The notes beneath the pieces are model-generated. The model saw only the letters and a list, made by a program, of their open reading frames with translations. It was not told the origin of the DNA and ran no database searches. Source: Sphingopyxis sp. H050 (GTDB lineage Bacteria; Pseudomonadota; Alphaproteobacteria; Sphingomonadales; Sphingomonadaceae). Taken from it: DNA of 39,432 nt. Where the stretch lies: contig NZ_LNRZ01000016.1 of the NCBI RefSeq assembly GCF_001468265.1, forward strand, positions 1-39,432, read 5' to 3'. This document shows positions 1 to 7,877 of the stretch, in pieces; position 1 is the first letter of the stretch; every line of letters begins with the position of its first letter. The position numbers and the translations under genes were made by a program.

Positions 1-1
1 T

Positions 2-1186
2 GATCGTTTGCGCGCCGGTGATGTATGGATCGAGGGAACCCGCAACTATCAGCGCTTCGATGCCTATTTGCTGGGTCGGCGCGACGCCGCCAAAGTGGCG
101 GATGTGCTTCCGTTCGATTCAAATGCTGCATCCTACCTCGCTGACCGGGCACGAAATCTTGACTGGCGGCTGCGCCGATTTGCCAAGCAGTTGAAAACAA
201 ACAAGCTTGAGGGAGTGTCGCTCGAACGAGACCGGCTCAAGCTTCAGCAAATGCCGCCTGTCACCCCACCGGAAGCTGAAGCCCTCGATCGCAAGCTCGA
301 TACCCTGCTTCCCCGCGTGCGCATCACCGAGCTGCTGCTTGAAGTCGCCGAACGCACTGGTTTTTTGAACGCATTCCGTGACCTGCGCTCAGGCAAGGAG
401 CACGACAACCCCAGCACGGTACTCGCCGCAATTCTGGCTGATGGCACCAACCTCGGGCTGGAGCGGATGGCCAATGCCAGCGAAGGCGTCAGCTATGCCC
501 AACTCGCATGGACCCACAACTGGTATCTTTCACCCGAGAACTATCAGGCCGCGCTGGCCATGATCATCTCAGCCCATCACGAATTACCCTTCGCGCGGCA
601 TTGGGGCGCTGGCACCAGTTCGTCGTCCGATGGCCAGTTCTTCCGGTCGGGGCGGAGCCGTTCAGGGGCGGCGGACGTCAATGCCAAATATGGCGCCGAA
701 CCTGGCGTGAAAATCTATTCTCACCTTTCCGATCACTTCGCATCATTCGGATCACGGATCATGTCCGCGACGGCAGGTGAAGCGCCTTACGTGCTCGACG
801 GGCTTGTCCTGGGCGCCGGCAACCTTCCGTTGCATGAGCACTATACCGATACCGGCGGCGCCACCGATCATGTTTTCGCACTCTGCCACCTACTCGGGTT
901 CCGCTTCGCGCCCCGGCTGCGCGATATTGGCGACCGCAAGCTGGGTTCGATCGCTGCGCCATCGACATACAAGGGCATCGAAAATCTGATGGGCCGCACC
1001 ATCAAAACGGCAGCGATCGAGGCCGATTGGGATGACATCGTCAGGATTGTCGCCTCAATCAAGGATGGCACGGTGGCGCCGTCAGTAATCTTGCGAAAAC
1101 TTGCCGCCTACAAACGCCAGAACAGGCTGGATTTTGCATTGGCTGAACTGGGCCGTATCGAGCGCACTTTGTTCACGCTCGATTGA
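2..1186 (+). pseudogene. Tn3-family transposase TnpA, internal fragment (element 1)
   Basis: This frame is open from the first bases of the window, so the N-terminal half lies outside or is lost. It encodes the catalytic part of a Tn3-family DDE transposase: the first Asp is in the SSSDGQ motif (codon at about 629) and the second in HYTDTGG (codon at about 848), 73 residues apart as in the intact copies in this window. The family then needs a Glu about 130 residues later, but the frame stops at TGA (1184-1186), just after the conserved ERTLFTLD stretch. About 150 C-terminal residues, including the catalytic Glu, are therefore missing. The stop is created at the junction with the terminal repeat of the next transposon fragment, which begins at about 1185. 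The gene cannot encode an active transposase. Confidence 0.88.
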
Positions 1187-1222
1187 GGGCGTAGCGTGGA
1201 AAGTACGCCAGACAACGCTAAG
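1185..1222 (+). repeat. Terminal inverted repeat of Tn3-family element 2
   Basis: A 38-bp segment starts GAGGGCG and ends ACGCTAAG, followed by GACGAAC. The complete transposon at 9556 ends its 38-bp repeat with the same ACGCTAAG and then GCGAAC, so this is a Tn3-type end with a slightly degenerate first base pair. It lies 20 bp outside the 3' end of the second tnpA fragment, as expected, and cuts the tnpA of element 1. No partner repeat was found. Confidence 0.65.
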
Positions 1223-1242
1223 GACGAACAGTCAGGGAACGC

Positions 1243-2016
1243 TTAGGCGACGCGGCTATCCGGCGGCAGATTGAGGGCCTTGCGGCCATTGGAAGCAGCG
1301 GCTCTATCCCAGAGGAAATCGCCGGAGAAAGCAATATGCTCCCAGCCAACAGGGGAGGTATGGGCAAGCAGATCATCAGGCACCGCGACCGATGTTGACC
1401 GGAGATGTTGGGCAGCGGCATCCATGTAGATCGTGTTCCAATAGACGATCGCGGCGATGACCAGGTTGAGGCCGGATGCGCGATATTTCTGTGCCTCATG
1501 ACTGCGGTCGATGATCCGACCCTGGCGGAATGTGTAGATCGCCTGCGTCAGGGCATGGCGCTGCTCGCTGTTGTTGAGGCCGGCATGGCATCGCCGGCGT
1601 AGATCGGGATTTTCCAGCCAATCCAGCATGAACAGCGTCCGCTCGATTTTGCCGATTTCCTGTAGCGCGACGTCGAGCTGGTTCTGCCGCTCATAGGCGG
1701 CGAGCTTTCGCAGCATGACCGACGGCGCCACGTGTCCGGCCTTGATCGACCCTACGAGGCGCAGCACGTCGTCCCATTGCTCAGCGATGATGTCGGACCG
1801 GATGCGCTTTCCCAATAGCGGGGTGAGGGACGGATAAGCTGCAACCGGCGCGATCGTCGCGAGCCGTCGGTCGGGAAAGTCGCGCAGGCGCGGGCAGAAG
1901 CGAAATCCAAGCATGGCGCACAGGGCAAAGACATGATCGGTCGCCCCGCCCGTGTCGGTGTAATGCTCGGCGATTTTCAGATCGGTGCCGTGGCTGGTGA
2001 GGCCGTCGAGGACATA
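1243..2016 (-). pseudogene. Tn3-family transposase TnpA, C-terminal fragment (element 2)
   Basis: About 258 C-terminal residues of a second, different Tn3-family transposase are kept. Visible are PYVLDGL, the second catalytic Asp in HYTDTGGATDH, and the catalytic Glu in LNNSEQR; the natural stop TAA is at 1243-1245. The frame loses homology at about 2017, exactly where the terminal repeat of element 3 starts with GGGG, so element 3 inserted into this gene. The N-terminal part (roughly 700 residues) and the first catalytic Asp are not found on the other side, because the far end of element 3 has been lost. Non-functional remnant. Confidence 0.85.
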
Positions 2017-2054
2017 GGGGCCCCTGTGCATTATGCGGACACAGATTCACGGTA
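2017..2054 (+). repeat. Left terminal inverted repeat of Tn3-family element 3
   Basis: The segment begins GGGGCCCCTGTGCATTATG and reaches into the last codons of the adjacent tnpA, whose stop is at 2047-2049. The GGGG start, the length and the position at the 3' end of tnpA match Tn3-family ends. The other end is not present: the element is cut by IS6100. The exact inner border is an estimate. Confidence 0.55.
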
Positions 2055-4998
2055 GCGGTTTGATGAGCAGCGGCATGAGGCCATTGGCGTCGAGATCGAG
2101 GTGATCGGACCAGACATAATCGCCGGTGAGATTGATGCGATCCCAGCCCAATGGTGAGAGCCGAGACAGCATAGCCGGATCGATCTGGCTTCCGCGGCGG
2201 CGCATTTCTTCGACGGCGTGCCCAAGATAGCGACAGTTGAACAGGATGATCGCTGCGGTGACGAGGTTGAGGGCAGCCGCGCGGGTTTGCTGGTTCTCCA
2301 AGCCACGGTCGCGAAAGCGACCGAGCCGATGGAAGGCGACCGCTCGCGCCAGGCTGTTGCGCGCCTCGCCCTTGTTCAACTCGGCGGTGACCGTGCGGCG
2401 TAGCGCCGGATCGTCGAACCAGCGCAACGTGAACAGCGTGCGCTCGATCCGTCCTACCTCGCGGAGCGCCGCGGCGAGGCTGTTCTGCTGGCGGTAGGCG
2501 GATAGCTTTTTGAGGATCAGCGAGGGCGTAACGGTGCGATCACGCATCGCGCCGATGACGCGTTCGATATCCGGCCAGTGGCTGACGATCAGATCCCGGT
2601 TGAGCCTGTGACCGAACAGTGGCGCAAGCCTGCCATAGCGCTTCGAAGGTTCGAATGCGTAGAGGCGCCGGTCGGACAGGCGAGGAATGCGCGGCTCGAA
2701 ATCGAGCCCGAGGAGATGCATCGTTGCGAACACGATGTCGGAAACGCCGCCTCCATCGACGTGCAGTGCGGTCAGATCGGCGTTGCTGTCATGGCCGAGG
2801 AGCCCATCGAGCGCATGGATGGCTTCTCCTGCCGTGCCGGCGATCACCGTCTGGTGCAGCGGCGCGTAGCGGTCGGTGATGGTGGTGTAGATCTTGACCA
2901 CTGGGTCGCGACCATAATGGGCGTTGACCGCTCCGCCGGCTTCGCCCGGCCCGCCCAGGTAGAAGGCCTGGCCATCCGCGGAAGCCCGGTGTCCTTGCCC
3001 AAACCAGGCGGCGATCGGCTCGGCGTGGATGGCGTCGGTCAGACAGGCGAGCGCCGCCCGAAAGGTTTCCTCGCGCATGTGCCATGTCTGCATGCGCAGC
3101 AGCGCGCGGCGTGACCCTGCGCCGCATACCTCGGCCATGCGCGACAGCCCAAGATTGGTCGCTTCGGCAATCAGAGTGGCGAGGAAGGCCTGCTCATCGC
3201 CAGGCGGCAACCCGGTCGAGACGTGCCCGAAGTGCTGGGTGAAGCCGGTCCATCGTTCGACCTGCGACAGCACGTCGGTGATACGCGTGGCAGGCAGCAT
3301 ACCGTAGCAGGCAAGCGTCAGATGCCGTCCTTCGTCGTGCCCGGCATCATCGTCCTTCAGTTCCTTGGGGAAGCGCAATCGCTCGCCAGCGAACAGGGCA
3401 GCATCACGTCCGGCCAGATTCTGGGCGACGTCGCACAAGGCTTTGTCGAGTTGCGCGGCGCGCTGATCGAGCCATGCGTGTGGATCACCGAGCGAGAACA
3501 CCGGTTGCAGCGCTGCGCCACTTGATGGCGCGAGCAGCACGTCCAGCGACCTGTGCAGCCGTGACCTCGGCACCCAGATATCACCCGATGCCAGTGCATT
3601 GGCGAGCGCCCCGTAGGTGGCCATCTCCCAATGCGTCCGGTCGATCTTGCCGGCGACCACGACATGGCGGTGCCAGCGCCGCTCGACATGACCGAGCGGA
3701 ACGTCGGCAGGGAGCGGCTTGCGCCAGTCGCCATCAAGATCCGACAGGACCGTCATCGCATTGCGCAACGCCGCGGTGCCGACCCGGCCGTGGAAATCGA
3801 GCGTTTGCAGGAATAGAGGTCCTATTCGTTTGAAGGTCCGGTATTCGGCTGCGATCTCGCTCAACACATCGTCCCTGTGAGGTGCCGCGGTACGACGGAT
3901 GATCGCGGCATCGGCATCGAGCATGTCGAGAGGCACGATATCCCTGAGGGCCGCGCCGATATCTTCACCGGTGCGTGCTACCCGGCTAACTGTTTCCAGC
4001 ACGGTGGCGATGCGCATCAGTCGGTCACGGCCTTCGCGTCCCGAAATCGCGATTCCCTGTTCCAGGCGTTTGCGGGCACGAAGGTGAGCGCGTCCCATCA
4101 AGGCGCCGAACATGGCGATCGCCGCGTCGGTAAGCGTGGCTTCCATCTCGCGCAGCGTAGCAAGCAGGATGGCCCGCCTGCGGGAGGCGCGCATCTGTTG
4201 GAAGGCCTGGGCGGTATAGCGCACGCCTTCGCGGGCGAACTGCGTCATGCGTGGCTCGTGCAGGGGATCGACCGGAACACAGGAAATTCCGGTCCTGCGG
4301 ATCAGAGCGATCTTCTCAAGGATTTCGGCGAGCGAGGCTGACGCGACGCGGGGCTGTGGTTCGCGCAGCCACGACAAGCGGCTCTGTCGATCATGCACCT
4401 TCTCATCGACCAGCGTATCGAGGCGCTGACGCATATCCGCATCGAGTTTATCATGGATTGCAGCGACCAGATCGGTTTCCACCCGCAGCATCGCCTCGGC
4501 CGCCATCCGCTCGACTACGCTGATGCCGGGGATAACGATGCGCCGCGTGCGCAGCTCGTCGAGCAGTCGATCGAGCAGAATACGCCCGTCCACGATGGGC
4601 ATGGCTTCGATTTCCAGCCAGGTCATCATGATACCGCGCGCTGGCCGGCTCAGATCGGTGAAGCCGAAGCGCGCCTTGATGGCGGCAAGCTGATCGTAGC
4701 GGGTCGGCGCTCGCCGCGCGAAGTCGGCGATGGCGCCTGCATCCACCCCGACCTGCTCGGCGATATGGTCGAGCATGATCGCAGGCAACAGCTCGCCTGC
4801 GCGCAGATGCCGCCCCGGAAAGCGGAGGCAACAGAGTTGCAGGGCGTAGCTCAACCGGGTTGCCGGAGTGCGCGCGGTGCCGATTGCAGCAAGGTCCTCG
4901 GCATCGAGGCCATAGTGTCGCACCACCGCCGCCTCGCTGTCGGGCAAAGCAAGCAATGCGGCGCGCTGCCGCTGGGTCATCGGAATACGTGCGGGCAT
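2047..4998 (-). CDS. tnpA: Tn3-family transposase TnpA, full length (element 3)
   Basis: A 983-residue replicative transposase of the Tn3 family, the usual length of 950-1000. The N-terminal region (about 1-160) is the DUF4158-type DNA-binding part. The catalytic triad is complete and correctly spaced: Asp675 (SADGQ), Asp748 (LHVDGGG) and Glu878 (LNKGEAR), with gaps of 73 and 130 residues, identical to the copy at 11139-14096. The enzyme would act on 38-bp terminal repeats to form cointegrates. The gene looks intact, but its own transposon is not: the divergent resolvase gene is cut after 62 codons and the right end is missing. It could at most act in trans or in one-ended events. It is only distantly similar to the other two tnpA types here, so the region was built by separate arrivals. 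Confidence 0.93.
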   Translation of the reverse strand: MPARIPMTQRQRAALLALPDSEAAVVRHYGLDAEDLAAIGTARTPATRLSYALQLCCLRFPGRHLRAGELLPAIMLDHIAEQVGVDAGAIADFARRAPTRYDQLAAIKARFGFTDLSRPARGIMMTWLEIEAMPIVDGRILLDRLLDELRTRRIVIPGISVVERMAAEAMLRVETDLVAAIHDKLDADMRQRLDTLVDEKVHDRQSRLSWLREPQPRVASASLAEILEKIALIRRTGISCVPVDPLHEPRMTQFAREGVRYTAQAFQQMRASRRRAILLATLREMEATLTDAAIAMFGALMGRAHLRARKRLEQGIAISGREGRDRLMRIATVLETVSRVARTGEDIGAALRDIVPLDMLDADAAIIRRTAAPHRDDVLSEIAAEYRTFKRIGPLFLQTLDFHGRVGTAALRNAMTVLSDLDGDWRKPLPADVPLGHVERRWHRHVVVAGKIDRTHWEMATYGALANALASGDIWVPRSRLHRSLDVLLAPSSGAALQPVFSLGDPHAWLDQRAAQLDKALCDVAQNLAGRDAALFAGERLRFPKELKDDDAGHDEGRHLTLACYGMLPATRITDVLSQVERWTGFTQHFGHVSTGLPPGDEQAFLATLIAEATNLGLSRMAEVCGAGSRRALLRMQTWHMREETFRAALACLTDAIHAEPIAAWFGQGHRASADGQAFYLGGPGEAGGAVNAHYGRDPVVKIYTTITDRYAPLHQTVIAGTAGEAIHALDGLLGHDSNADLTALHVDGGGVSDIVFATMHLLGLDFEPRIPRLSDRRLYAFEPSKRYGRLAPLFGHRLNRDLIVSHWPDIERVIGAMRDRTVTPSLILKKLSAYRQQNSLAAALREVGRIERTLFTLRWFDDPALRRTVTAELNKGEARNSLARAVAFHRLGRFRDRGLENQQTRAAALNLVTAAIILFNCRYLGHAVEEMRRRGSQIDPAMLSRLSPLGWDRINLTGDYVWSDHLDLDANGLMPLLIKPLP

Positions 4999-5127
4999 GT
5001 TTCATCCTTCAAAAACCTCTTGCCTTTTGCCCGCTTAATGAAAGAGGATTGTGAAAGGCCCAAGGCTGCGGAAATTGGTGCATCCTGTTTCCACCTCCGG
5101 ATACGGCCGTTTGTGAAAGAGACGCAG
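4999..5127. promoter_or_regulatory. Divergent tnpA-tnpR spacer, probable res site of element 3
   Basis: The 129-bp space between the divergent tnpA and tnpR genes is where Tn3-family elements carry their resolution site and both promoters. Repeated GTGAAAG/TGAAAGAG motifs occur near 5039, 5051 and 5113, compatible with resolvase binding. The subsites were not resolved, so the function is inferred from position. Confidence 0.4.
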
Positions 5128-5313
5128 ATGACGCGCGAACCCTATCTGATCGGCTATGCCCGCGTATCGAAGGGCGACGACCAGTCGAACGCCGCGCAGC
5201 GGCGCGCGCTCGATGCCGCCGGCTGCAAGCGGATGTTCGAGGAGACCGCCAGCGGTGGGCGGTGGGACCGACCCAAGCTTCTGGAGATGATCGGCCAGTT
5301 GCGCGAGGGAGAT
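5128..5313 (+). pseudogene. Serine resolvase TnpR, N-terminal fragment (element 3)
   Basis: The 62 residues kept show the start of a serine recombinase catalytic domain: LIGYARVSKGDDQ with the catalytic Ser of the ARVS motif, then AALDAAGC-like and RPKLLEM blocks. The gene diverges from tnpA across a res-type spacer, as usual. After Glu-Gly-Asp at 5313 the sequence changes abruptly to the left end of IS6100, which removes the rest of the catalytic domain and the HTH. The fragment cannot resolve cointegrates. The missing part is not found to the right of IS6100, where a different resolvase lies in the opposite orientation. Confidence 0.85.
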
Positions 5314-6193
5314 GGCTCTGTTGCAAAAATCGTGAAGCTTGAGCATGCTTGGCGGAGATTGGACGGACGGAACGATGACGGATTTCAAGTGGCGCCATTT
5401 CCAGGGTGATGTGATCCTGTGGGCGGTGCGCTGGTATTGTCGCTATCCGATCAGCTATCGCGACCTTGAGGAAATGCTGGCGGAACGCGGCATTTCGGTC
5501 GACCATACGACGATCTATCGCTGGGTCCAGTGCTACGCCCCGGAGATGGAGAAGCGGCTGCGCTGGTTCTGGCGGCGTGGCTTTGATCCGAGCTGGCGCC
5601 TGGATGAAACCTACGTCAAGGTGCGGGGCAAGTGGACCTACCTGTACCGGGCAGTCGACAAGCGGGGCGACACGATCGATTTCTACCTGTCGCCGACCCG
5701 CAGCGCCAAGGCAGCGAAGCGGTTCCTGGGCAAGGCCCTGCGAGGCCTGAAGCACTGGGAAAAGCCTGCCACGCTCAATACCGACAAAGCGCCGAGCTAT
5801 GGTGCAGCGATCACCGAATTGAAGCGCGAAGGAAAGCTGGACCGGGAGACGGCCCACCGGCAGGTGAAGTATCTCAATAACGTGATCGAGGCCGATCACG
5901 GAAAGCTCAAGATACTGATCAAGCCGGTGCGCGGTTTCAAATCGATCCCCACGGCCTATGCCACGATCAAGGGATTCGAAGTCATGCGAGCCCTGCGCAA
6001 AGGACAGGCTCGCCCCTGGTGCCTGCAGCCCGGCATCAGGGGCGAGGTGCGCCTTGTGGAGAGAGCTTTTGGCATTGGGCCCTCGGCGCTGACGGAGGCC
6101 ATGGGCATGCTCAACCACCATTTCGCAGCAGCCGCCTGATCGGCGCAGAGCGACAGCCTACCTCTGACTGCCGCCAATCTTTGCAACAGAGCC
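5314..6193 (+). mobile_element. IS6100 (IS6 family), complete
   Basis: The element is exactly 880 bp, the known length of IS6100. It is bounded by 14-bp perfect inverted repeats GGCTCTGTTGCAAA at 5314-5327 and 6180-6193. The 8-bp flanks are AGGGAGAT on the left and CGCTCGGC on the right, so there is no target duplication. Different resolvase genes in opposite orientation lie on the two sides. Together this indicates that the element now marks a deletion or cointegrate junction, as is common for IS6-family elements. Confidence 0.97.
5375..6139 (+). CDS. tnpA: IS6100 transposase
   Basis: IS6-family DDE transposase of 254 residues when started at MTDFKWRHF; an in-frame start 36 bp earlier gives 266. 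The N-terminal HTH (about residues 15-60) is followed by the catalytic core with RLDETY, NTDKAPSY and VIEADHGKLK carrying the Asp, Asp and Glu. IS6-family enzymes work by replicative transposition and cointegrate formation, which leaves single copies at deletion borders such as this one. The gene fills most of the element and is intact. IS6100 is a standard companion of class 1 integrons of the In4 lineage, where it lies beyond orf5/orf6; here it is on the intI1 side instead. Confidence 0.96.
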   Translation: MTDFKWRHFQGDVILWAVRWYCRYPISYRDLEEMLAERGISVDHTTIYRWVQCYAPEMEKRLRWFWRRGFDPSWRLDETYVKVRGKWTYLYRAVDKRGDTIDFYLSPTRSAKAAKRFLGKALRGLKHWEKPATLNTDKAPSYGAAITELKREGKLDRETAHRQVKYLNNVIEADHGKLKILIKPVRGFKSIPTAYATIKGFEVMRALRKGQARPWCLQPGIRGEVRLVERAFGIGPSALTEAMGMLNHHFAAAA

Positions 6194-6456
6194 CGCTCGG
6201 CAATGTCCAGCAGGTCGCGGGTGCTGCGGGCCAGGCGGTCAAGCCTGGTCACAGTCACAACATCGCCAGGGCGCAAGTGATCGAGCACGCGGGCCAGCTC
6301 GGGCCTGTCGCGCCTGGTGCCGGTGATCTTCTCGGCAAAGATGCGCGTGCAGCCTGCGGCGTGCAGCTCGGCGCGTTGGTTGGTCAAGTCCTGGTCGTCG
6401 GTGCTGACGCGGGCATATCCCAGCAGCAGGCCAGCGGCGGCGCTCTTGTCTTTCAT
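6194..6456 (-). pseudogene. Second serine resolvase TnpR, N-terminal fragment
   Basis: The 87 residues start MKDKSAAAG and contain LLLGYARVSTDDQ (catalytic Ser), TRIFAEKITGTRRDRPEL and the VTVTRLDRLARSTRDLLD helix region of a serine resolvase. The gene is cut by the right end of IS6100 (6193/6194), losing the rest of the catalytic domain and the HTH. Its sequence is clearly different from the tnpR fragment at 5128-5313 and it faces that fragment, so a separate Tn3-family element once sat here. Upstream lies the remnant of its res site, into which the class 1 integron inserted. Non-functional. Confidence 0.85.
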
Positions 6457-6544
6457 GGCGTAATGTCTCCGGTTCTAGTCGCAAGTATTCTATTTCATGC
6501 AACTAAAACACGCGACAAAAAACGCCAGGGAAAGGGCAGGGTGG
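6457..6544. other. Remnant of the res/promoter region upstream of the second tnpR
   Basis: 88 bp separate the tnpR start from the integron inverted repeat. By position this is the tnpR promoter and part of a res site. Tn402-like elements are known to prefer such sites, which explains the integron's position. The other half of the res site is not found. Individual resolvase subsites were not identified. Confidence 0.5.
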
Positions 6545-6569
6545 TGTCGTTTTCAGAAGACGGCTGCAC
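6545..6569 (+). repeat. IRi, 25-bp terminal repeat of Tn402-type integron
   Basis: The sequence starting TGTCGTTTTCAGAAGACGG matches the initial inverted repeat of class 1 integrons and is followed by the usual 5' conserved segment up to intI1. The 5-bp flank outside is GGTGG; no partner IRt or matching duplication was found in the window. Confidence 0.93.
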
Positions 6570-6746
6570 TGAACGTCAGAAGCCGACTGCACTATAGCAG
6601 CGGAGGGGTTGGATCCATCAGGCAACGACGGGCTGCTGCCGGCCATCAGCGGACGCAGGGAGGACTTTCCGCAACCGGCCGTTCGATGCGGCACCGATGG
6701 CCTTCGCGCAGGGGTAGTGAATCCGCCAGGATTGACTTGCGCTGCC

Positions 6747-7760
6747 CTACCTCTCACTAGTGAGGGGCGGCAGCGCATCAAGCGGTGAGCGCACTCCGGC
6801 ACCGCCAACTTTCAGCACATGCGTGTAAATCATCGTCGTAGAGACGTCGGAATGGCCGAGCAGATCCTGCACGGTTCGAATGTCGTAACCGCTGCGGAGC
6901 AAGGCCGTCGCGAACGAGTGGCGGAGGGTGTGCGGTGTGGCGGGCTTCGTGATGCCTGCTTGTTCTACGGCACGTTTGAAGGCGCGCTGAAAGGTCTGGT
7001 CATACATGTGATGGCGACGCACGACACCGCTCCGTGGATCGGTCGAATGCGTGTGCTGCGCAAAAACCCAGAACCACGGCCAGGAATGCCCGGCGCGCGG
7101 ATACTTCCGCTCAAGGGCGTCGGGAAGCGCAACGCCGCTGCGGCCCTCGGCCTGGTCCTTCAGCCACCATGCCCGTGCACGCGACAGCTGCTCGCGCAGG
7201 CTGGGTGCCAAGCTCTCGGGTAACATCAAGGCCCGATCCTTGGAGCCCTTGCCCTCCCGCACGATGATCGTGCCGTGATCGAAATCCAGATCCTTGACCC
7301 GCAGTTGCAAACCCTCACTGATCCGCATGCCCGTTCCATACAGAAGCTGGGCGAACAAACGATGCTCGCCTTCCAGAAAACCGAGGATGCGAACCACTTC
7401 ATCCGGGGTCAGCACCACCGGCAAGCGCCGCGACGGCCGAGGTCTTCCGATCTCCTGAAGCCAGGGCAGATCCGTGCACAGCACCTTGCCGTAGAAGAAC
7501 AGCAAGGCCGCCAATGCCTGACGATGCGTGGAGACCGAAACCTTGCGCTCGTTCGCCAGCCAGGACAGAAATGCCTCGACTTCGCTGCTGCCCAAGGTTG
7601 CCGGGTGACGCACACCGTGGAAACGGATGAAGGCACGAACCCAGTGGACATAAGCCTGTTCGGTTCGTAAGCTGTAATGCAAGTAGCGTATGCGCTCACG
7701 CAACTGGTCCAGAACCTTGACCGAACGCAGCGGTGGTAACGGCGCAGTGGCGGTTTTCAT
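6747..7760 (-). CDS. intI1: Class 1 integron integrase IntI1
   Basis: Full-length 337-residue tyrosine recombinase identical in layout to IntI1. It starts [16 protein letters not shown] and contains the R-H-x-x-R-Y signatures: [20 protein letters not shown] and TMIYTHV with the nucleophilic Tyr. The integron-specific insertion near the patch before [10 protein letters not shown] is present. It would recombine attC cassettes with attI1, but here attI1 has lost its crossover, so new cassette capture at this site is unlikely. A LexA box overlaps its promoter, so expression should be SOS-controlled as in other class 1 integrons. The coding region also contains the outward Pc promoter. Confidence 0.97.
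7645..7673 (+). promoter_or_regulatory. Pc promoter, PcW variant
   Basis: The -35 box TGGACA (7645-7650), a 17-bp spacer and the -10 box TAAGCT (7668-7673) match the weak PcW version of the integron cassette promoter, inside intI1. It reads toward attI1 and, because cassettes and qacEdelta1 are missing, directly into sul1. PcW is linked in the literature to a more active integrase. Confidence 0.9.
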
Positions 7761-7763
7761 GGC

Positions 7764-7789
7764 TTGTTATGACTGTTTTTTTGTACAGT
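7764..7789 (+). promoter_or_regulatory. P2 promoter boxes, inactive 14-bp spacing
   Basis: TTGTTA (7764-7769) and TACAGT (7784-7789) are separated by 14 bp. The three-G insertion that raises the spacing to 17 bp and makes P2 active is absent, so P2 should be silent and sul1 depends on PcW. Confidence 0.85.
7773..7788. promoter_or_regulatory. LexA box upstream of intI1
   Basis: CTGT-N8-ACAG, read CTGTTTTTTTGTACAG, is the SOS-box reported in intI1 promoters. It lies 13 bp upstream of the intI1 start codon, on the divergent side, and overlaps the -10 box of P2. Confidence 0.82.
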
Positions 7790-7799
7790 CTATGCCTCG

Positions 7800-7877
7800 G
7801 GCATCCAAGCAGCAAGCGCGTTACGCCGTGGGTCGATGTTTGATGTTATGGAGCAGCAACGATGTTACGCAGCAGGG
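7800..7877 (+). other. attI1 recombination site, 3' end deleted
   Basis: The attI1 leader with its IntI1-binding direct repeats is present up to ATGTTACGCAGCAGG. The part that normally follows, ending in the core AAAGTTA crossover, is missing; the sequence changes directly into the second codon of sul1. Two G bases are shared by both partners at the joint, so the deletion could have used a 2-bp overlap. Without the core site the integron should not accept cassettes here. Confidence 0.85.

Noticed and set aside
5009..6121. Long minus-strand open frame through IS6100
   Set aside because: It runs antisense through the known IS6100 transposase and crosses the element border; shadow frame.
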